A stretch of DNA of 64,000 bases from G963665005 sp963665005 (GTDB lineage Bacteria > Bacillota > Clostridia > Christensenellales > SZUA-584). A program made the position numbers and the translations under genes. The stretch covers positions 2,976,001 through 3,040,000 of the forward strand of contig CAXXTQ010000001.1 in the NCBI GenBank assembly GCA_963665005.2, in the 5' to 3' direction. Numbering within the stretch: position 1 is the stretch's first letter; each line of letters begins with the position of its first letter. Positions 49,476-58,643 of this stretch are shown one piece after another. The notes below the pieces were generated by a model. It did no database searches and was not told where the DNA came from. It worked only from the letters and a program-made list of their open reading frames with translations.

Positions 49476-50657
49476 TTAAAAACTCCATCTTTGCCGTCGC
49501 ATAGAGACATTGATTACAAGAGCGAAGGCTATCATATTTGTCAGAAGATTAGACCCTCCGTAGCTGAAGAACGGAAGCGGTATACCCGTTATCGGCATAA
49601 CGCCTATGTTCATGCCGATATTTTCAAATATATGAAACAATGTCATGGCAAGAACTCCTACGATTATAAGCGTACCAAAATCGTCCTTCGCCTTTGTTGC
49701 AAGGTAAAGCGTACGTATTATCAATACTAAAAAAAGAACAATAAGCAGCAGCGCGCCGATAAAACCAACCGCCTCTGCTGTTGATGCGAATATAAAATCG
49801 GTATGTTTTGCGGGGATATTGCTGAGCCGGCTTTCTCCGCCCAACGAGAACAATCCCTTGCCCGTAATCTGTCCCGACCCTGCCGCAATCTTTGCCTGGT
49901 CTGCCTGATAAGTCATGTCTTTTATCTGCTGCTCAGTCATGCCTTCAACAGGTATCTGCAAAAATCCGTAAATTCTGTTCTTCTGCCAGTCCGCCATCAG
50001 CAGCCACGCCAAAGGTACAGCAACTCCCGCGCAGACGAATAGTCCGATGATTATTTTAAGGCTTGTTTTTGCCACAAAAAGCATAGATATGAAAGTAAAC
50101 GCGTAAACAGCCGCCGTGCCCCAGTCGGGCTGTATTATTATAAGCGCGAAAGGCAAGAGGAAAACTCCTATTATAGGGGCAACATCTTTTATTGTTTTTA
50201 TGCCGCCGTCATGGCCTTTGGTTCTGTTGGAAATCATCTTCGCCATAGTAAGAATAAGCGCGATTTTCCCAAGCTCGCTCGGCTGGAACCCCGAATCGCC
50301 TATTCGGAACCAGCCTCTTGTGCCGTTTACCTCTGTGCCTAAAAGGAATACAGCGACAAGAAGGATAATTAGTAAAACATAAGTCCATTTATAATATTCG
50401 CCTATTGCATGATAGTCGGGCAAAAGCATAACAAACATTGCTAATATGCCGACGCCGAACCACGCAAGCTGCTGGTATACGTGGTAAAGATTAAGCTGCG
50501 ATAACGCGGCTGATAATGACCCTGCTTCCTGTGTCAGCGGGTCTGACTGTGCGCTTGCAATTGCTATAAAACTAAGCAAAATAAGAACCATGATGTTTGC
50601 AAAAAGCATCCAGTCAATATACTTGAACATTCTTTTGTCGATAAATTGCAGCTTCAA
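49476..50657 (-). CDS. rodA: rod-shape-determining peptidoglycan polymerase RodA
   Basis: SEDS-family glycosyltransferase, about ten membrane helices, 393 aa. Family marks: GTEVNGTRGWFRIGDSGFQPSELGKIALIL, IIIQPDWGTAAVY, HTDFIFASTAEAVGFIGA, and ITGIPLPFFSYGGSNLLTNM. The start is a TTG at 50657 with AGAGGTG 5 nt before; an upstream TTG lacks a site. Pairs functionally with PBP2 and MreCD, which are 13 kb and 5 kb away. Confidence 0.95.
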   Translation of the reverse strand: MKLQFIDKRMFKYIDWMLFANIMVLILLSFIAIASAQSDPLTQEAGSLSAALSQLNLYHVYQQLAWFGVGILAMFVMLLPDYHAIGEYYKWTYVLLIILLVAVFLLGTEVNGTRGWFRIGDSGFQPSELGKIALILTMAKMISNRTKGHDGGIKTIKDVAPIIGVFLLPFALIIIQPDWGTAAVYAFTFISMLFVAKTSLKIIIGLFVCAGVAVPLAWLLMADWQKNRIYGFLQIPVEGMTEQQIKDMTYQADQAKIAAGSGQITGKGLFSLGGESRLSNIPAKHTDFIFASTAEAVGFIGALLLIVLFLVLIIRTLYLATKAKDDFGTLIIVGVLAMTLFHIFENIGMNIGVMPITGIPLPFFSYGGSNLLTNMIAFALVINVSMRRQRWSF

Positions 50658-50696
50658 AATCGCACCTCTATGCAATCGCTTTAAATTTGTTACTAA

Positions 50697-50726
50697 AGTA
50701 TAACATGAATGTTAATTTTATTTCAA
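50697..50726 (-). promoter_or_regulatory. promoter of rodA
   Basis: Minus strand TTGAAA (50721-50726), 18-nt spacer, TATACT (50697-50702); 40 nt before the start codon. Confidence 0.75.
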
Positions 50727-50820
50727 GCCCCGCGCGGCCACCTTGATTACACGGCATTTATAAGTATATTTTGGACATACGTATTTTACCTTTTTTCTTG
50801 ATTTTATAACGCATGAAACA

Positions 50821-50850
50821 TAGACAAAGCATAAGAAAAAATGATATATT
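50821..50850 (+). promoter_or_regulatory. promoter of dnaX-ybaB-recR
   Basis: TAGACA (50821-50826), 18-nt spacer, TATATT (50845-50850), each one base from consensus; 34 nt before the dnaX ATG. Confidence 0.7.
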
Positions 50851-50884
50851 ATATGGGCGTGAAGACTTATCGCAGGAGGAATTT

Positions 50885-52483
50885 ATGGCATATAAAGCTT
50901 TGTACCGTACCTGGCGCCCCGAACAGTTTTCAGAGGTTGTCGGGCAGGATCATATAGTAAAAGTGCTTACAGGCCAGGTTGCCGCAGGCAAAACGGCGCA
51001 TGCTTATCTTTTTGCCGGCCCGCGCGGAACGGGCAAAACAAGCCTTGCGAAAATTTTCGCCAAAGCAATCAACTGCACAGACAGGCAGGGCGCTGAGCCG
51101 TGCGGAAAATGCAGCGTGTGCCTCGAGACTATGGCAGAAAACGCTGTCGATATAGTAGAGATTGACGCGGCGAGCAACAACGGCGTAGACAGCGTGCGCG
51201 ATCTTCGCGACAGAGTAAATCTGCTGCCTGCGTTTTGCAGCTATAAAGTATATATAATAGACGAAGTCCACATGCTTTCAAAAGGCGCTTTTAATGCGCT
51301 TCTAAAAACGCTTGAAGAGCCTCCCGAGCATGTTATTTTTATTCTTGCTACCACAGAGCCGCATAAGCTTCCCGCAACGATACGCTCAAGATGCCAGCGG
51401 TTCGATTTTCGGCGCATACCGGCAGACGTTATTGCAAAACGACTGGCTAAAGTAGCTGAATCAGAAAAATATGTTTACGCGCAGGACGCTCTTGATATGA
51501 TTGCGCGCGCTGCCGAAGGCGGAATGAGAGACGCGCTTTCCATACTTGACCAGTGCGCAGCTTTCGGAGATATAACCGTGCAGAACGTTGCCGGCTCCCT
51601 TGGCGGCACCGATTCAGCGATGCTGCTTTCGCTTGTAGAAAGTATCAGCAGCTATGACGAGAAAAACGCTCTTATGCGATTAAGAGAGATTATTCTCTCG
51701 GGCGCCGATACGAGAACGCTTATAAAAGATTTGGCGGAGATTTTCCGTAACATGATGTGGATATGCACGGGTGCCGAGACGGCCGACATAGACAAGAAGC
51801 TGAAAGAATATGCATTGCTTTTCGAAAAAAACGCCTGCGTCAGAGCGCTCGATCTGCTTATAAAAAAAGAATACGAAATGCGGCAGAACCTTCGCGCGGA
51901 TATAGTGCTCGAAACGGCTGTAATGGCAATAATGTGCCCCGAGGATGATGCGCAGCCGGCATGCGCCGAGCGTATAGAAAAACTTGAAGCAAGGCTGAGC
52001 CTGCTCGAAGAAAACCGCGGCAGAGTGCTGCCCCCTAATGATACAGCGCAGTATAAAAAGCATGAGAAAAAAGAAAAGCAGGAGACCAAAAAGCCGGAGG
52101 AAAAGACGGAAAAACAAGAAGCGCCAAAGCAAAGCGAAACTGCCGAAAAGATCTCTGAAAAGTCGGATGCAGATGTACACGATGTTTGGGATAAACTATT
52201 AACGCACATGAAAAAAGAAGCATATTTTATATTTACGCATGCAAAAAAAGCGAAAGACGTACTATGTATCGGCAATATACTTGAGATAAAATATGACAGC
52301 GCGGACGAGATAGCGGCAGATTACTTAAAAAAACCTTCCGCACAAAAAACGCTTTTGAAAATGCTCGAGAGCATCTCTGATAAACCGCTTTCTATAAGCA
52401 TAATAATAGAAAAGCAGCACGCACCGTCACCGATAGACGAAGACGTGCTTAAAATGTTTGGTTCTAATATAGAAGAAATTTAA
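50885..52483 (+). CDS. dnaX: DNA polymerase III subunits gamma and tau
   Basis: Clamp-loader ATPase, 532 aa. Start at 50885 (MAYKALYRTWRPEQFSEVVGQ) after AGGAGG. Walker A GPRGTGKTS, zinc module CGKCSVC with an upstream Cys, Walker B IIDEVHMLS, sensor 1 ATTEPHKLPATIRSRCQRF. A charged Lys/Glu linker (about 395-445) leads to the tau C-terminal domain. A long form is encoded; I saw no obvious internal frameshift signal for gamma. Confidence 0.96.
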   Translation: MAYKALYRTWRPEQFSEVVGQDHIVKVLTGQVAAGKTAHAYLFAGPRGTGKTSLAKIFAKAINCTDRQGAEPCGKCSVCLETMAENAVDIVEIDAASNNGVDSVRDLRDRVNLLPAFCSYKVYIIDEVHMLSKGAFNALLKTLEEPPEHVIFILATTEPHKLPATIRSRCQRFDFRRIPADVIAKRLAKVAESEKYVYAQDALDMIARAAEGGMRDALSILDQCAAFGDITVQNVAGSLGGTDSAMLLSLVESISSYDEKNALMRLREIILSGADTRTLIKDLAEIFRNMMWICTGAETADIDKKLKEYALLFEKNACVRALDLLIKKEYEMRQNLRADIVLETAVMAIMCPEDDAQPACAERIEKLEARLSLLEENRGRVLPPNDTAQYKKHEKKEKQETKKPEEKTEKQEAPKQSETAEKISEKSDADVHDVWDKLLTHMKKEAYFIFTHAKKAKDVLCIGNILEIKYDSADEIAADYLKKPSAQKTLLKMLESISDKPLSISIIIEKQHAPSPIDEDVLKMFGSNIEEI

Positions 52484-52501
52484 AAAAGAGGAGAAAACAT
52501 T

Positions 52502-52843
52502 ATGGCAAAAAGAAAATCACCGGGCGGCGGCGGAATGAATATGAATTCTATGATGGCCAAGGCACAAAAGATGCAGGCCGATATGCAGGTAGCCCAGCAG
52601 CAGGTTGAGCAGACGGAAGTTGAAGCAACGGCGGGCGGCGGCGTTGTTACCGTCCGCGCAAACGGAGCAAAAAAAATATTAAGCGTAAATATCTCGCCCG
52701 AGGCGGTAGACCCGGACGATGTCGAGATGCTTGAAGATTTAGTAACGGCGGCGGTAAACGAAGCGCTCACAAAAGCTGATGATATGATGCAGGAAAAAAT
52801 GAGCGGCATTACAGGCGGTATGAATCTTGGGGGAATGTTTTAA
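52502..52843 (+). CDS. YbaB/EbfC nucleoid-associated protein
   Basis: 113 aa. Gly/Met-rich start (SPGGGGMNMNSMMAKAQKMQADM), coiled coil with QQQVEQTEVEATAGGGVVTV, then LEDLVTAAVNEAL. DNA-binding dimer of unclear role, invariably between dnaX and recR. GAGGAG precedes the ATG. Confidence 0.96.
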   Translation: MAKRKSPGGGGMNMNSMMAKAQKMQADMQVAQQQVEQTEVEATAGGGVVTVRANGAKKILSVNISPEAVDPDDVEMLEDLVTAAVNEALTKADDMMQEKMSGITGGMNLGGMF

Positions 52844-53449
52844 TTGAGCCAGATTATAGAGCCTGTACTTCGATTGATAAACCAATTTTCCAAACTGCCC
52901 GGAATAGGGTATAAAACGGCGCAGCGGCTGGCGTTTTACATAATCAATCAGAGCGATGAAGAGGTTGAAGAGTTCGCCAAAGATATGTTTTATGCAAAGA
53001 AAAAAGCGGTACTCTGTCCCGTTTGCGGAAACCTTATGGAAAAAGACAAACGCTCGTGTGCGATTTGTGAAGACGAATCGCGCGATACTGCTCTTTTGTG
53101 TGTTGTATCTAATATCAAAGACGTGCTGGCTATAGAAAAAACAAGAGAGTATAAGGGCGTATACCACGTTTTACACGGAGTTATCTCGCCCATGGATGGA
53201 ATAGGACCCGACGATATCAATATTTCAGGGCTGCTCGATCGCCTTGCCAAAGAAAGCGTAGGCGAAGTTATACTTGCGACCAATCCTGATGTGCAGGGCA
53301 CAGCAACAGCTGCATATATTGCGAAAACGATTCGCCCGCTTGGCGTGCGGGTAACCCGAATAGCGCATGGCGTACCCATAGGAGCAGATTTAGAATATAC
53401 AGACGAAGTAACTTTAATGCGCGCTATAGAAGGGCGAACGGAATATTAG
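52844..53449 (+). CDS. recR: recombination protein RecR
   Basis: Loads RecA with RecO. 201 aa: helix-hairpin-helix KLPGIGYKTAQRLA, a C4 zinc finger (CPVCGNLMEKDKRSCAIC), and the Toprim domain (HVLHGVISPMDGIGPDDI, EVILATNPDVQGTATA). The start is TTG directly after the ybaB stop (TAATTG); the ribosome site is poor, so translational coupling is likely. Confidence 0.96.
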   Translation: MSQIIEPVLRLINQFSKLPGIGYKTAQRLAFYIINQSDEEVEEFAKDMFYAKKKAVLCPVCGNLMEKDKRSCAICEDESRDTALLCVVSNIKDVLAIEKTREYKGVYHVLHGVISPMDGIGPDDINISGLLDRLAKESVGEVILATNPDVQGTATAAYIAKTIRPLGVRVTRIAHGVPIGADLEYTDEVTLMRAIEGRTEY

Positions 53450-53529
53450 GGCCGTTTAACATAAGTGTATACATTTTCCTCTTTTAGGCAACAATATACA
53501 GCATACAAAGCCAAAGGGAGGTTTTTTAT

Positions 53530-53727
53530 ATGGCAGGGCAATCTAATGCTTTTTCTTCGCAAATAAAAAAAGCACATGCAGACTGGCAGGCGGCGGAAAA
53601 TTATTTTCAAAATGTAGCCGACCCAGATCTTATCGATTTTGCGATTTATGATATACAGGCCGCAAAGAAAAAATATATTTATATGTTAAAAAAAGCAAAA
53701 GAACAGTATAAAGAAAAATCTGAATAA
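53530..53727 (+). CDS. DUF2508 (YaaL-like) protein
   Basis: 65 aa, helical, charged. The pattern ADWQAAENYFQNVADPDLIDFAIYDIQAAKKKYIYML matches DUF2508, which follows recR in Bacillus (yaaL). The usual next gene, bofA, is not present. AGGGAGG precedes the ATG. Confidence 0.88.
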   Translation: MAGQSNAFSSQIKKAHADWQAAENYFQNVADPDLIDFAIYDIQAAKKKYIYMLKKAKEQYKEKSE

Positions 53728-53796
53728 ATTTAAATAAGATTACATATTAAAAATTTCGTGTTATAATTCTTCATAAATAGATATTGGGAGTTATAC

Positions 53797-54354
53797 ATGA
53801 AAAAAGTTTATATTATTTTTATTGTTCTGTTAATGCTGTTTTTAGCGGGCTGTAACTTTATACCAGGCCAAGATTTCACATTTAACGAAAAACATATCAG
53901 CGATTTTGATAAAATAAAAGCAGAACAGATAATAGCGGGGCATGAAAAGAAAGTTGTTGAGCTAAGCGAAAAGCAAACACTTTCTAAAGATCAGTTTATA
54001 AAATACAGAGAAGAAATCGCGGAAACTCTCGGCAATGATTTCGGGTTTGAGATAGCGAATTCTTTTTTCGATCAAGCTGATATAGAAAACAGCGAGTTAA
54101 ATGAGCTAAAGCGCGCATCTATAATAATATATCCGTCACTGGTCGATGATAATGTATATCTTGAAAGCTCAGAAATTGTAGAACACATATACAAAGATGA
54201 CGATCTTAGTAAAAAAACATATCTAAAGGTATCTATTTTGAGTTCAGATGAACAAATGAATGATTTTTACAGAACATATTATTTTGAAAAAAACGGCGAT
54301 GACTGGCGCTTTAGCCATATTAAAGGCGTGCTTACATATTCTTATCAGATATGA
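53797..54354 (+). CDS. putative lipoprotein of unknown function
   Basis: 185 aa. Signal peptide with lipobox L-A-G-C (Cys at about residue 19), then a helical region (about 30-90) and a beta-rich C-terminal half that resembles the small NTF2-like folds common in such lipoproteins (YRTYYFEKNGDDWRFSHIKG). No family is recognised with confidence. GGGAG upstream of the ATG; ends at a strong bidirectional terminator. Confidence 0.75.
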   Translation: MKKVYIIFIVLLMLFLAGCNFIPGQDFTFNEKHISDFDKIKAEQIIAGHEKKVVELSEKQTLSKDQFIKYREEIAETLGNDFGFEIANSFFDQADIENSELNELKRASIIIYPSLVDDNVYLESSEIVEHIYKDDDLSKKTYLKVSILSSDEQMNDFYRTYYFEKNGDDWRFSHIKGVLTYSYQI

Positions 54355-54359
54355 TTTTT

Positions 54360-54393
54360 AAAAAGCGGCAAAAATAACATTTTGCCGCTTTTT
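54360..54393. terminator. bidirectional terminator between the lipoprotein and folT
   Basis: Perfect 14-bp stem, 54360-54373 with 54380-54393 (AAAAAGCGGCAAAA/TTTTGCCGCTTTTT), 6-nt loop. A-run on one side and T-run on the other serve both convergent genes. Confidence 0.93.
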
Positions 54394-54402
54394 TATTTCA
54401 TA

Positions 54403-54954
54403 TTAAGTTGCCATTTTTTTATCGTCGAGTTTGTTGACCAAAGGATATAAACCCGTAATAAGCGCCATTAAAAGCGCCACGTATATGGGAAGTTCTACAA
54501 GCGCCGCAAGCGCCCTTGTCGGAATAAGCGCAATAAGCGGAACACCGTAAAAAAGCCAAATCGTCAAAGTATTCAGTATTAAGGAGCATATGATCTGAGC
54601 AGAAACTGTGCTTCCCAGCACTTTCCAAATGCTGTTCTTCTTGGATTTTAGATAAAAAAGGCCGGCGATTACACCAAAAAGAGCCATCGTTATAGAAAAA
54701 ACGGGGTTGTACGCGCCAAACTGCGCGCCCATGAAAAAGCCTGCGGTATCTGCGATATATCCGACAATTCCACCGGCCAGCGGCCCGAAAAATATTCCGG
54801 CCAGCATTACAGGAATTGGCGTTAAAGAAATTTCTACCGTTTTAATACCGCTAAGCGGTATCTCGACAGACATAAACGCGCTGAATACAGCGCCAAGCGC
54901 AGCCAGAAAAGACATGATGATCAGTGTTCTTAAGTTGTAATTATTATTTTTCAT
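54403..54954 (-). CDS. folT: folate ECF transporter S component
   Basis: 183 aa, about six membrane helices. FolT-like segments: GIKTVEISLTPIPVMLAGIFFGPLAGGIVGYIADTAGFF and YNPVFSITMALFGVIAGLFYL. The substrate is indicated by the THF riboswitch directly upstream. Start at 54954 after GGAGG; the open frame upstream runs through the riboswitch. Needs a shared EcfA1A2T module not seen here. Confidence 0.93.
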   Translation of the reverse strand: MKNNNYNLRTLIIMSFLAALGAVFSAFMSVEIPLSGIKTVEISLTPIPVMLAGIFFGPLAGGIVGYIADTAGFFMGAQFGAYNPVFSITMALFGVIAGLFYLKSKKNSIWKVLGSTVSAQIICSLILNTLTIWLFYGVPLIALIPTRALAALVELPIYVALLMALITGLYPLVNKLDDKKMAT

Positions 54955-55020
54955 TAAAAAAACCTCCTTCTCTTGAATTTTGGCAAAGAACCATAAAGAA
55001 GAGAAAAAGGCTGATCTCTT

Positions 55021-55139
55021 GCAACGGACGCGACTTTGCATCGCAGGCTTTTTTCGCCCCTCTAAAGGGAAACGAACTAACCTTTCGTCTTTGGGCGACA
55101 TCCCATCCCAAAGCACTTTACGCACAAAATCTACTTTGC
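55021..55139 (-). promoter_or_regulatory. tetrahydrofolate (THF) riboswitch
   Basis: On the minus strand the class signature is clear: GCAA then AGTAG then GATTTTGT, the GCGTAAAGTG block (55114-55123), the internal ATGGGATGTCG flanked by a CTTTGGG/CCCAAAG stem, ACGAA, and the closing strands GCAAAGTC and TTGC at the 3' end. This is the same order as in the known folT riboswitch. A CTCTT stretch after it can pair with AAGAG next to the folT ribosome site, which suggests translational control. Confidence 0.9.
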
Positions 55140-55157
55140 TTCTATCAAGTTAACGCA

Positions 55158-55186
55158 ATTATATCAACAGCCCCTTACAAAAGCAA
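55158..55186 (-). promoter_or_regulatory. promoter of the THF riboswitch / folT transcript
   Basis: Minus strand TTGCTT (55181-55186), 17-nt spacer, TATAAT (55158-55163); predicted start about 55151, just before the riboswitch. Confidence 0.8.
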
Positions 55187-55268
55187 TCTTTTTTTAAATT
55201 GCATGTTTTTAAAAAACAATTATTTATGATATAATACCAAAAGTCGATTGTTAGAAAAGGGGTAGTTT

Positions 55269-56120
55269 ATGCTGCCGATTTGGCGCAACAGACCTTTAAT
55301 GGTTACAATAATAATACTGGTGATTTTGCTTGTCGTTCTTATTATCACGGCAGGCGCGAACAACATGTCGGGAACAGAAAGTATTATCGGCAGTGTTCTT
55401 TCTCCTGTTCAGCGCGCACTATATTCTGCAACAGACGCAATGGGTGATTTCTTTTCGCGGATTTTTTCCGGAACCGATATACAGGTCGAGAATCTTGAGC
55501 TTAAGGCAAAAGTCGCAGAGCTTGAAGGCCAGCTTCAAGATTATAACGAAATGAAGCAGGAAAACGATCGTTTAAAAGAGCTGCTTAATTTTGAAGGCCA
55601 GAAAAGAGAGCTCGAATTCGTAACGGCAAGGGTAATAGGCAAAGCTCCCGGGCATTGGTTCCATATGTTCATAATAGACGCCGGTCTTTCGTCCGGCCTT
55701 AAAGTCGATATGCCGGTGGTAAACGGCGACGGACTTGTAGGAAGAGTTGTCGCAACAGGCGCAAACTGGAGCAGGGTTATGGCTATCATAGATTCGTCGA
55801 GCGGTGTTTCGGGCATCGTAGAGCGCACAAGAGACAACGGCATACTAAGCGGAACGGCTTCTTTAGAAGAAGAAGGAGTTCTTACCATGAGCAATCTGCC
55901 GCTTGATGCAGACCTTATGCCGGGCGACACTGTAATAACATCCGGCCTTGCACGCGTTTTCCCAAAAGGCATACCGATCGGAGAAGTCACCGAGGTAAGC
56001 AAGAGCGACGATGGTATGAGAAATCAGGCAATAGTCTCCCCCTGGGTAGATTTTAACCATCTTGAAGAGGTTATGATAATAACAACGATACCTGTAGCCA
56101 TCGAGGAGGCTCTGCAATGA
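55269..56120 (+). CDS. mreC: rod shape-determining protein MreC
   Basis: 283 aa. One N-terminal membrane helix (about 11-29), a coiled coil (about 72-112, NLELKAKVAELEGQLQDYNEMKQEN), and the extracellular beta-barrels with VIGKAPGHWFHMFIIDAGLSSGLKVDMPV and SGLARVFPKGIPIGEV. Links the MreB filament to the wall synthases. mreB itself is not upstream; folT is divergent here. A TATAAT lies 34 nt before the start. Confidence 0.96.
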   Translation: MLPIWRNRPLMVTIIILVILLVVLIITAGANNMSGTESIIGSVLSPVQRALYSATDAMGDFFSRIFSGTDIQVENLELKAKVAELEGQLQDYNEMKQENDRLKELLNFEGQKRELEFVTARVIGKAPGHWFHMFIIDAGLSSGLKVDMPVVNGDGLVGRVVATGANWSRVMAIIDSSSGVSGIVERTRDNGILSGTASLEEEGVLTMSNLPLDADLMPGDTVITSGLARVFPKGIPIGEVTEVSKSDDGMRNQAIVSPWVDFNHLEEVMIITTIPVAIEEALQ

Positions 56121-56647
56121 GATACCTCGTGCTATTTATAGTAACAATAGTCAATTTGATTTTTACGGGCGCGATTTTCCCAAATTTAAATATCGCAGGC
56201 ATTGCTCCCGATTTAATAATCTGCTCAATCGCTTCCATAACTATATTAGAAAAAAATATGACGGGCGCGGCAATCGGCCTTATCTGCGGTCTTACGCTTG
56301 ATCTTTTGTTTTCGGGCGCAATAGGGTTTTACGCTATCCCATACCTTGCGACCGGCGCAATTTTATATTTTGTCTGCGCAAAAATGACTTATATCGATAA
56401 TTATGTTTTGCCCTTTTTCTTTGCTATAGGCGCTTATTTTGTAAAAGAGCTTATCTTTGCTCTGCTTGTATATATGATGGGCATAAGCTATTCATTTTCG
56501 CATATGCTGATACGTTATATACTGCCCGAAACTCTTATTACAGGCATATTCATGCTGCTTATTCATTTCATTTTCATAAGGCTCTACCGTTCAAGTTCAA
56601 TGAAACTCAAAAATGCCGAAGATTTTAAAAAGTTTAATAATATGTAA
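56117..56647 (+). CDS. mreD: rod shape-determining protein MreD
   Basis: 176 aa, five to six membrane helices. GLICGLTLDLLFSGAIGFYAIPYLATGAILYF is the conserved central part. Overlaps mreC by 4 nt (ATGA). Partner of MreC, PBP2 and RodA in the elongation complex. Confidence 0.93.
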   Translation: MRYLVLFIVTIVNLIFTGAIFPNLNIAGIAPDLIICSIASITILEKNMTGAAIGLICGLTLDLLFSGAIGFYAIPYLATGAILYFVCAKMTYIDNYVLPFFFAIGAYFVKELIFALLVYMMGISYSFSHMLIRYILPETLITGIFMLLIHFIFIRLYRSSSMKLKNAEDFKKFNNM

Positions 56648-56747
56648 AAAATATCTAAACATCAAAGCTTTTGTTTGATACTGCTCTGCGCAAGTGTTAT
56701 AATCCTCTTAAGTGCGAATGATGCGCATAATAAGGAGTAAATTTGTT

Positions 56748-58589
56748 GTGAAAAAGAATAATGATGAAGAAATGATAAAAGACAAAAACGGCAATTCTGA
56801 AAAGAACGCCGCAAAAGATATGTCTGAGAAGACGGTCGAAAAAGACGCGTCAAAAAATGACAAAAATGCCGCAGATACAAAGAATAAGCAAACGGCAAAA
56901 CAGGAAAAACTTCAAAAAAAACAAATTGAAAAACAAAAGATTTCAGATATTCGCAAATTTAATGAGCAAGAAAAGAAAAAAGCGGCTGAATTAAAACTAA
57001 AAAGAAAAGCCGAACTTGGCCTGCTTTCAAAAGAAGATAAAAAAGCTTATTTAGCTGACGAGAAAATCGAAAAGCAAAAAAAAATTAAGCTCGTTAAAGA
57101 GAAAAAAGCAGAACAAAAAAAAGAATATTCGAACCTTACGCGCTACGGAAAAAAGAAATACAGAAAAGAGCAGTTTGAGCAAAAACAACTTGAAAAAAAA
57201 GCGCAAAAAGGCTATATCGCAAAACAAACAATAAAATACATACTTCTTGCTGCGCTTGCGCTTTTGCTTGCTTACGGCGCAAATGTAGCGTACGGCGCTT
57301 TTATAGATAATTCTTATGCTTTCCAAAACACCGGTCAGGCTATATCAGCCCCTTCGCCGGAGATTACGCAGGCGCTTCCCGAGCAAGAGCCCGACCCGTC
57401 TTCTTCTGTTGACGCTTCTGCAACACCCGAACCGACGACCGATCCTTATGAGCTTTTGTTATCGCAGGCAGATTTAGATTTTATGGAAGACAGAGTAAAT
57501 ATTTTGGTGCTAGGTATAGACGAGAGCCTTGAACGTGCAAACTGGGGGTCTTTCAGAACGGATACCATAATACTCTTATCTATAGATTTTGAAACAAACG
57601 ATGTTTATATGATATCGCTTCCCCGGGACAGCTATGTTTGGATTTACAATAAAAACTACAGAGGAAAAATAAACTCCGCATTTTCTGCCGGCGGCGGAAA
57701 AGATAAAAGCGGTTTCGAATATACCATGAATACGGTATCTATGGCGCTTGGCGGAATTCCCGTCAACCATTACATATGCTTTGATATGAACGTGGTCAAA
57801 GAAGTCGTAAATGCTATCGGCGGGCTGTATTACGACGTAGACATAAATGTAAAGATGTGCGGAAGAACGATAGACAAAGGTTACCAGTACTTAGACGGCC
57901 AGATGGTGCTCGATTATTCAAGACAGAGACATGGCGACAGCGATATCGCAAGAGCGGACAGACAGCAAAGAATCTTATTCGCTATCTTCGATGAAGTAAA
58001 ACGTTCGGGGCAGATTCAAGATATCCCAAATATTTATTCGGCGATTACAGGGAATATTTACACAGACCTCGATTTTACGCAGATAGTCTCTTTGGCCGCT
58101 TTTGCAATGAATATAAACATGGAAGACCTGCATAGATATATGCTTCCCGGCGGCTTTTTAAATATTGACGGTTCAAGCTTATGGGGCATTAATCAGCATG
58201 AGAAAAAAACGATGGTAAAAGAAATATTCGGTATTGATATACAAATAAGCGAAGATGATAACGTTGCTCTTTTGCAAAAGCAGGCGGCGGAAAAACGCCA
58301 GGCTGTCGCACAGGCTAATGCGGCAATTGCCAGCGCTACTGCTTTTGTGAACACGAATACCGCTTATATTGAGCCGGCAGAGTTAACAGAGTTTAACAAC
58401 AAAACGGCAAACCTCAGAGCGCTTGCCGCTACTAAAAATTATTCAAATGTTGCGGTAACCATTCCGCCCATAACATCAGGAACGTCCGAGTACAGCGCTT
58501 GGGTTGACACCTTGAAAGCTACAGTAGCAGCAAGAAAAGCGGCGCCCACGCCAACACCCGTGCCCCAGACGTCGGTGCCTGCGCCGTGA
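56748..58589 (+). CDS. LytR-CpsA-Psr (LCP) family protein with long charged N-terminus
   Basis: 613 aa. The LCP domain transfers undecaprenyl-linked glycopolymers to peptidoglycan. NILVLGIDESLE, SFRTDTIILLSID, and YMISLPRDSYVWI hold the Arg/Asp residues that bind the polyprenyl pyrophosphate. Before it lie about 160 residues of Lys/Glu-rich coiled coil inside the cell, one membrane helix (about 164-185) and a Pro/Thr/Ser linker. After it comes a helical region plus a Pro/Thr tail (PTPTPVPQTSVPAP). Start is GTG at 56748 with AAGGAG ten bases before. It follows mreD by 100 nt. The N-terminal cytoplasmic part is far longer than usual. Confidence 0.88.
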   Translation: MKKNNDEEMIKDKNGNSEKNAAKDMSEKTVEKDASKNDKNAADTKNKQTAKQEKLQKKQIEKQKISDIRKFNEQEKKKAAELKLKRKAELGLLSKEDKKAYLADEKIEKQKKIKLVKEKKAEQKKEYSNLTRYGKKKYRKEQFEQKQLEKKAQKGYIAKQTIKYILLAALALLLAYGANVAYGAFIDNSYAFQNTGQAISAPSPEITQALPEQEPDPSSSVDASATPEPTTDPYELLLSQADLDFMEDRVNILVLGIDESLERANWGSFRTDTIILLSIDFETNDVYMISLPRDSYVWIYNKNYRGKINSAFSAGGGKDKSGFEYTMNTVSMALGGIPVNHYICFDMNVVKEVVNAIGGLYYDVDINVKMCGRTIDKGYQYLDGQMVLDYSRQRHGDSDIARADRQQRILFAIFDEVKRSGQIQDIPNIYSAITGNIYTDLDFTQIVSLAAFAMNINMEDLHRYMLPGGFLNIDGSSLWGINQHEKKTMVKEIFGIDIQISEDDNVALLQKQAAEKRQAVAQANAAIASATAFVNTNTAYIEPAELTEFNNKTANLRALAATKNYSNVAVTIPPITSGTSEYSAWVDTLKATVAARKAAPTPTPVPQTSVPAP

Positions 58590-58601
58590 TAATAAATAGT
58601 T

Positions 58602-58643
58602 AATAAAGCCGTACGAATTTACGAATCCGTACGGCTTTATTTT
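58602..58643 (+). terminator. terminator of the LCP gene
   Basis: Perfect 14-bp stem, AATAAAGCCGTACG (58602-58615) with CGTACGGCTTTATT (58628-58641), 12-nt loop, then T-rich sequence. The 58644-58854 stretch beyond it is AT-rich and holds no gene I can support. Confidence 0.92.
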
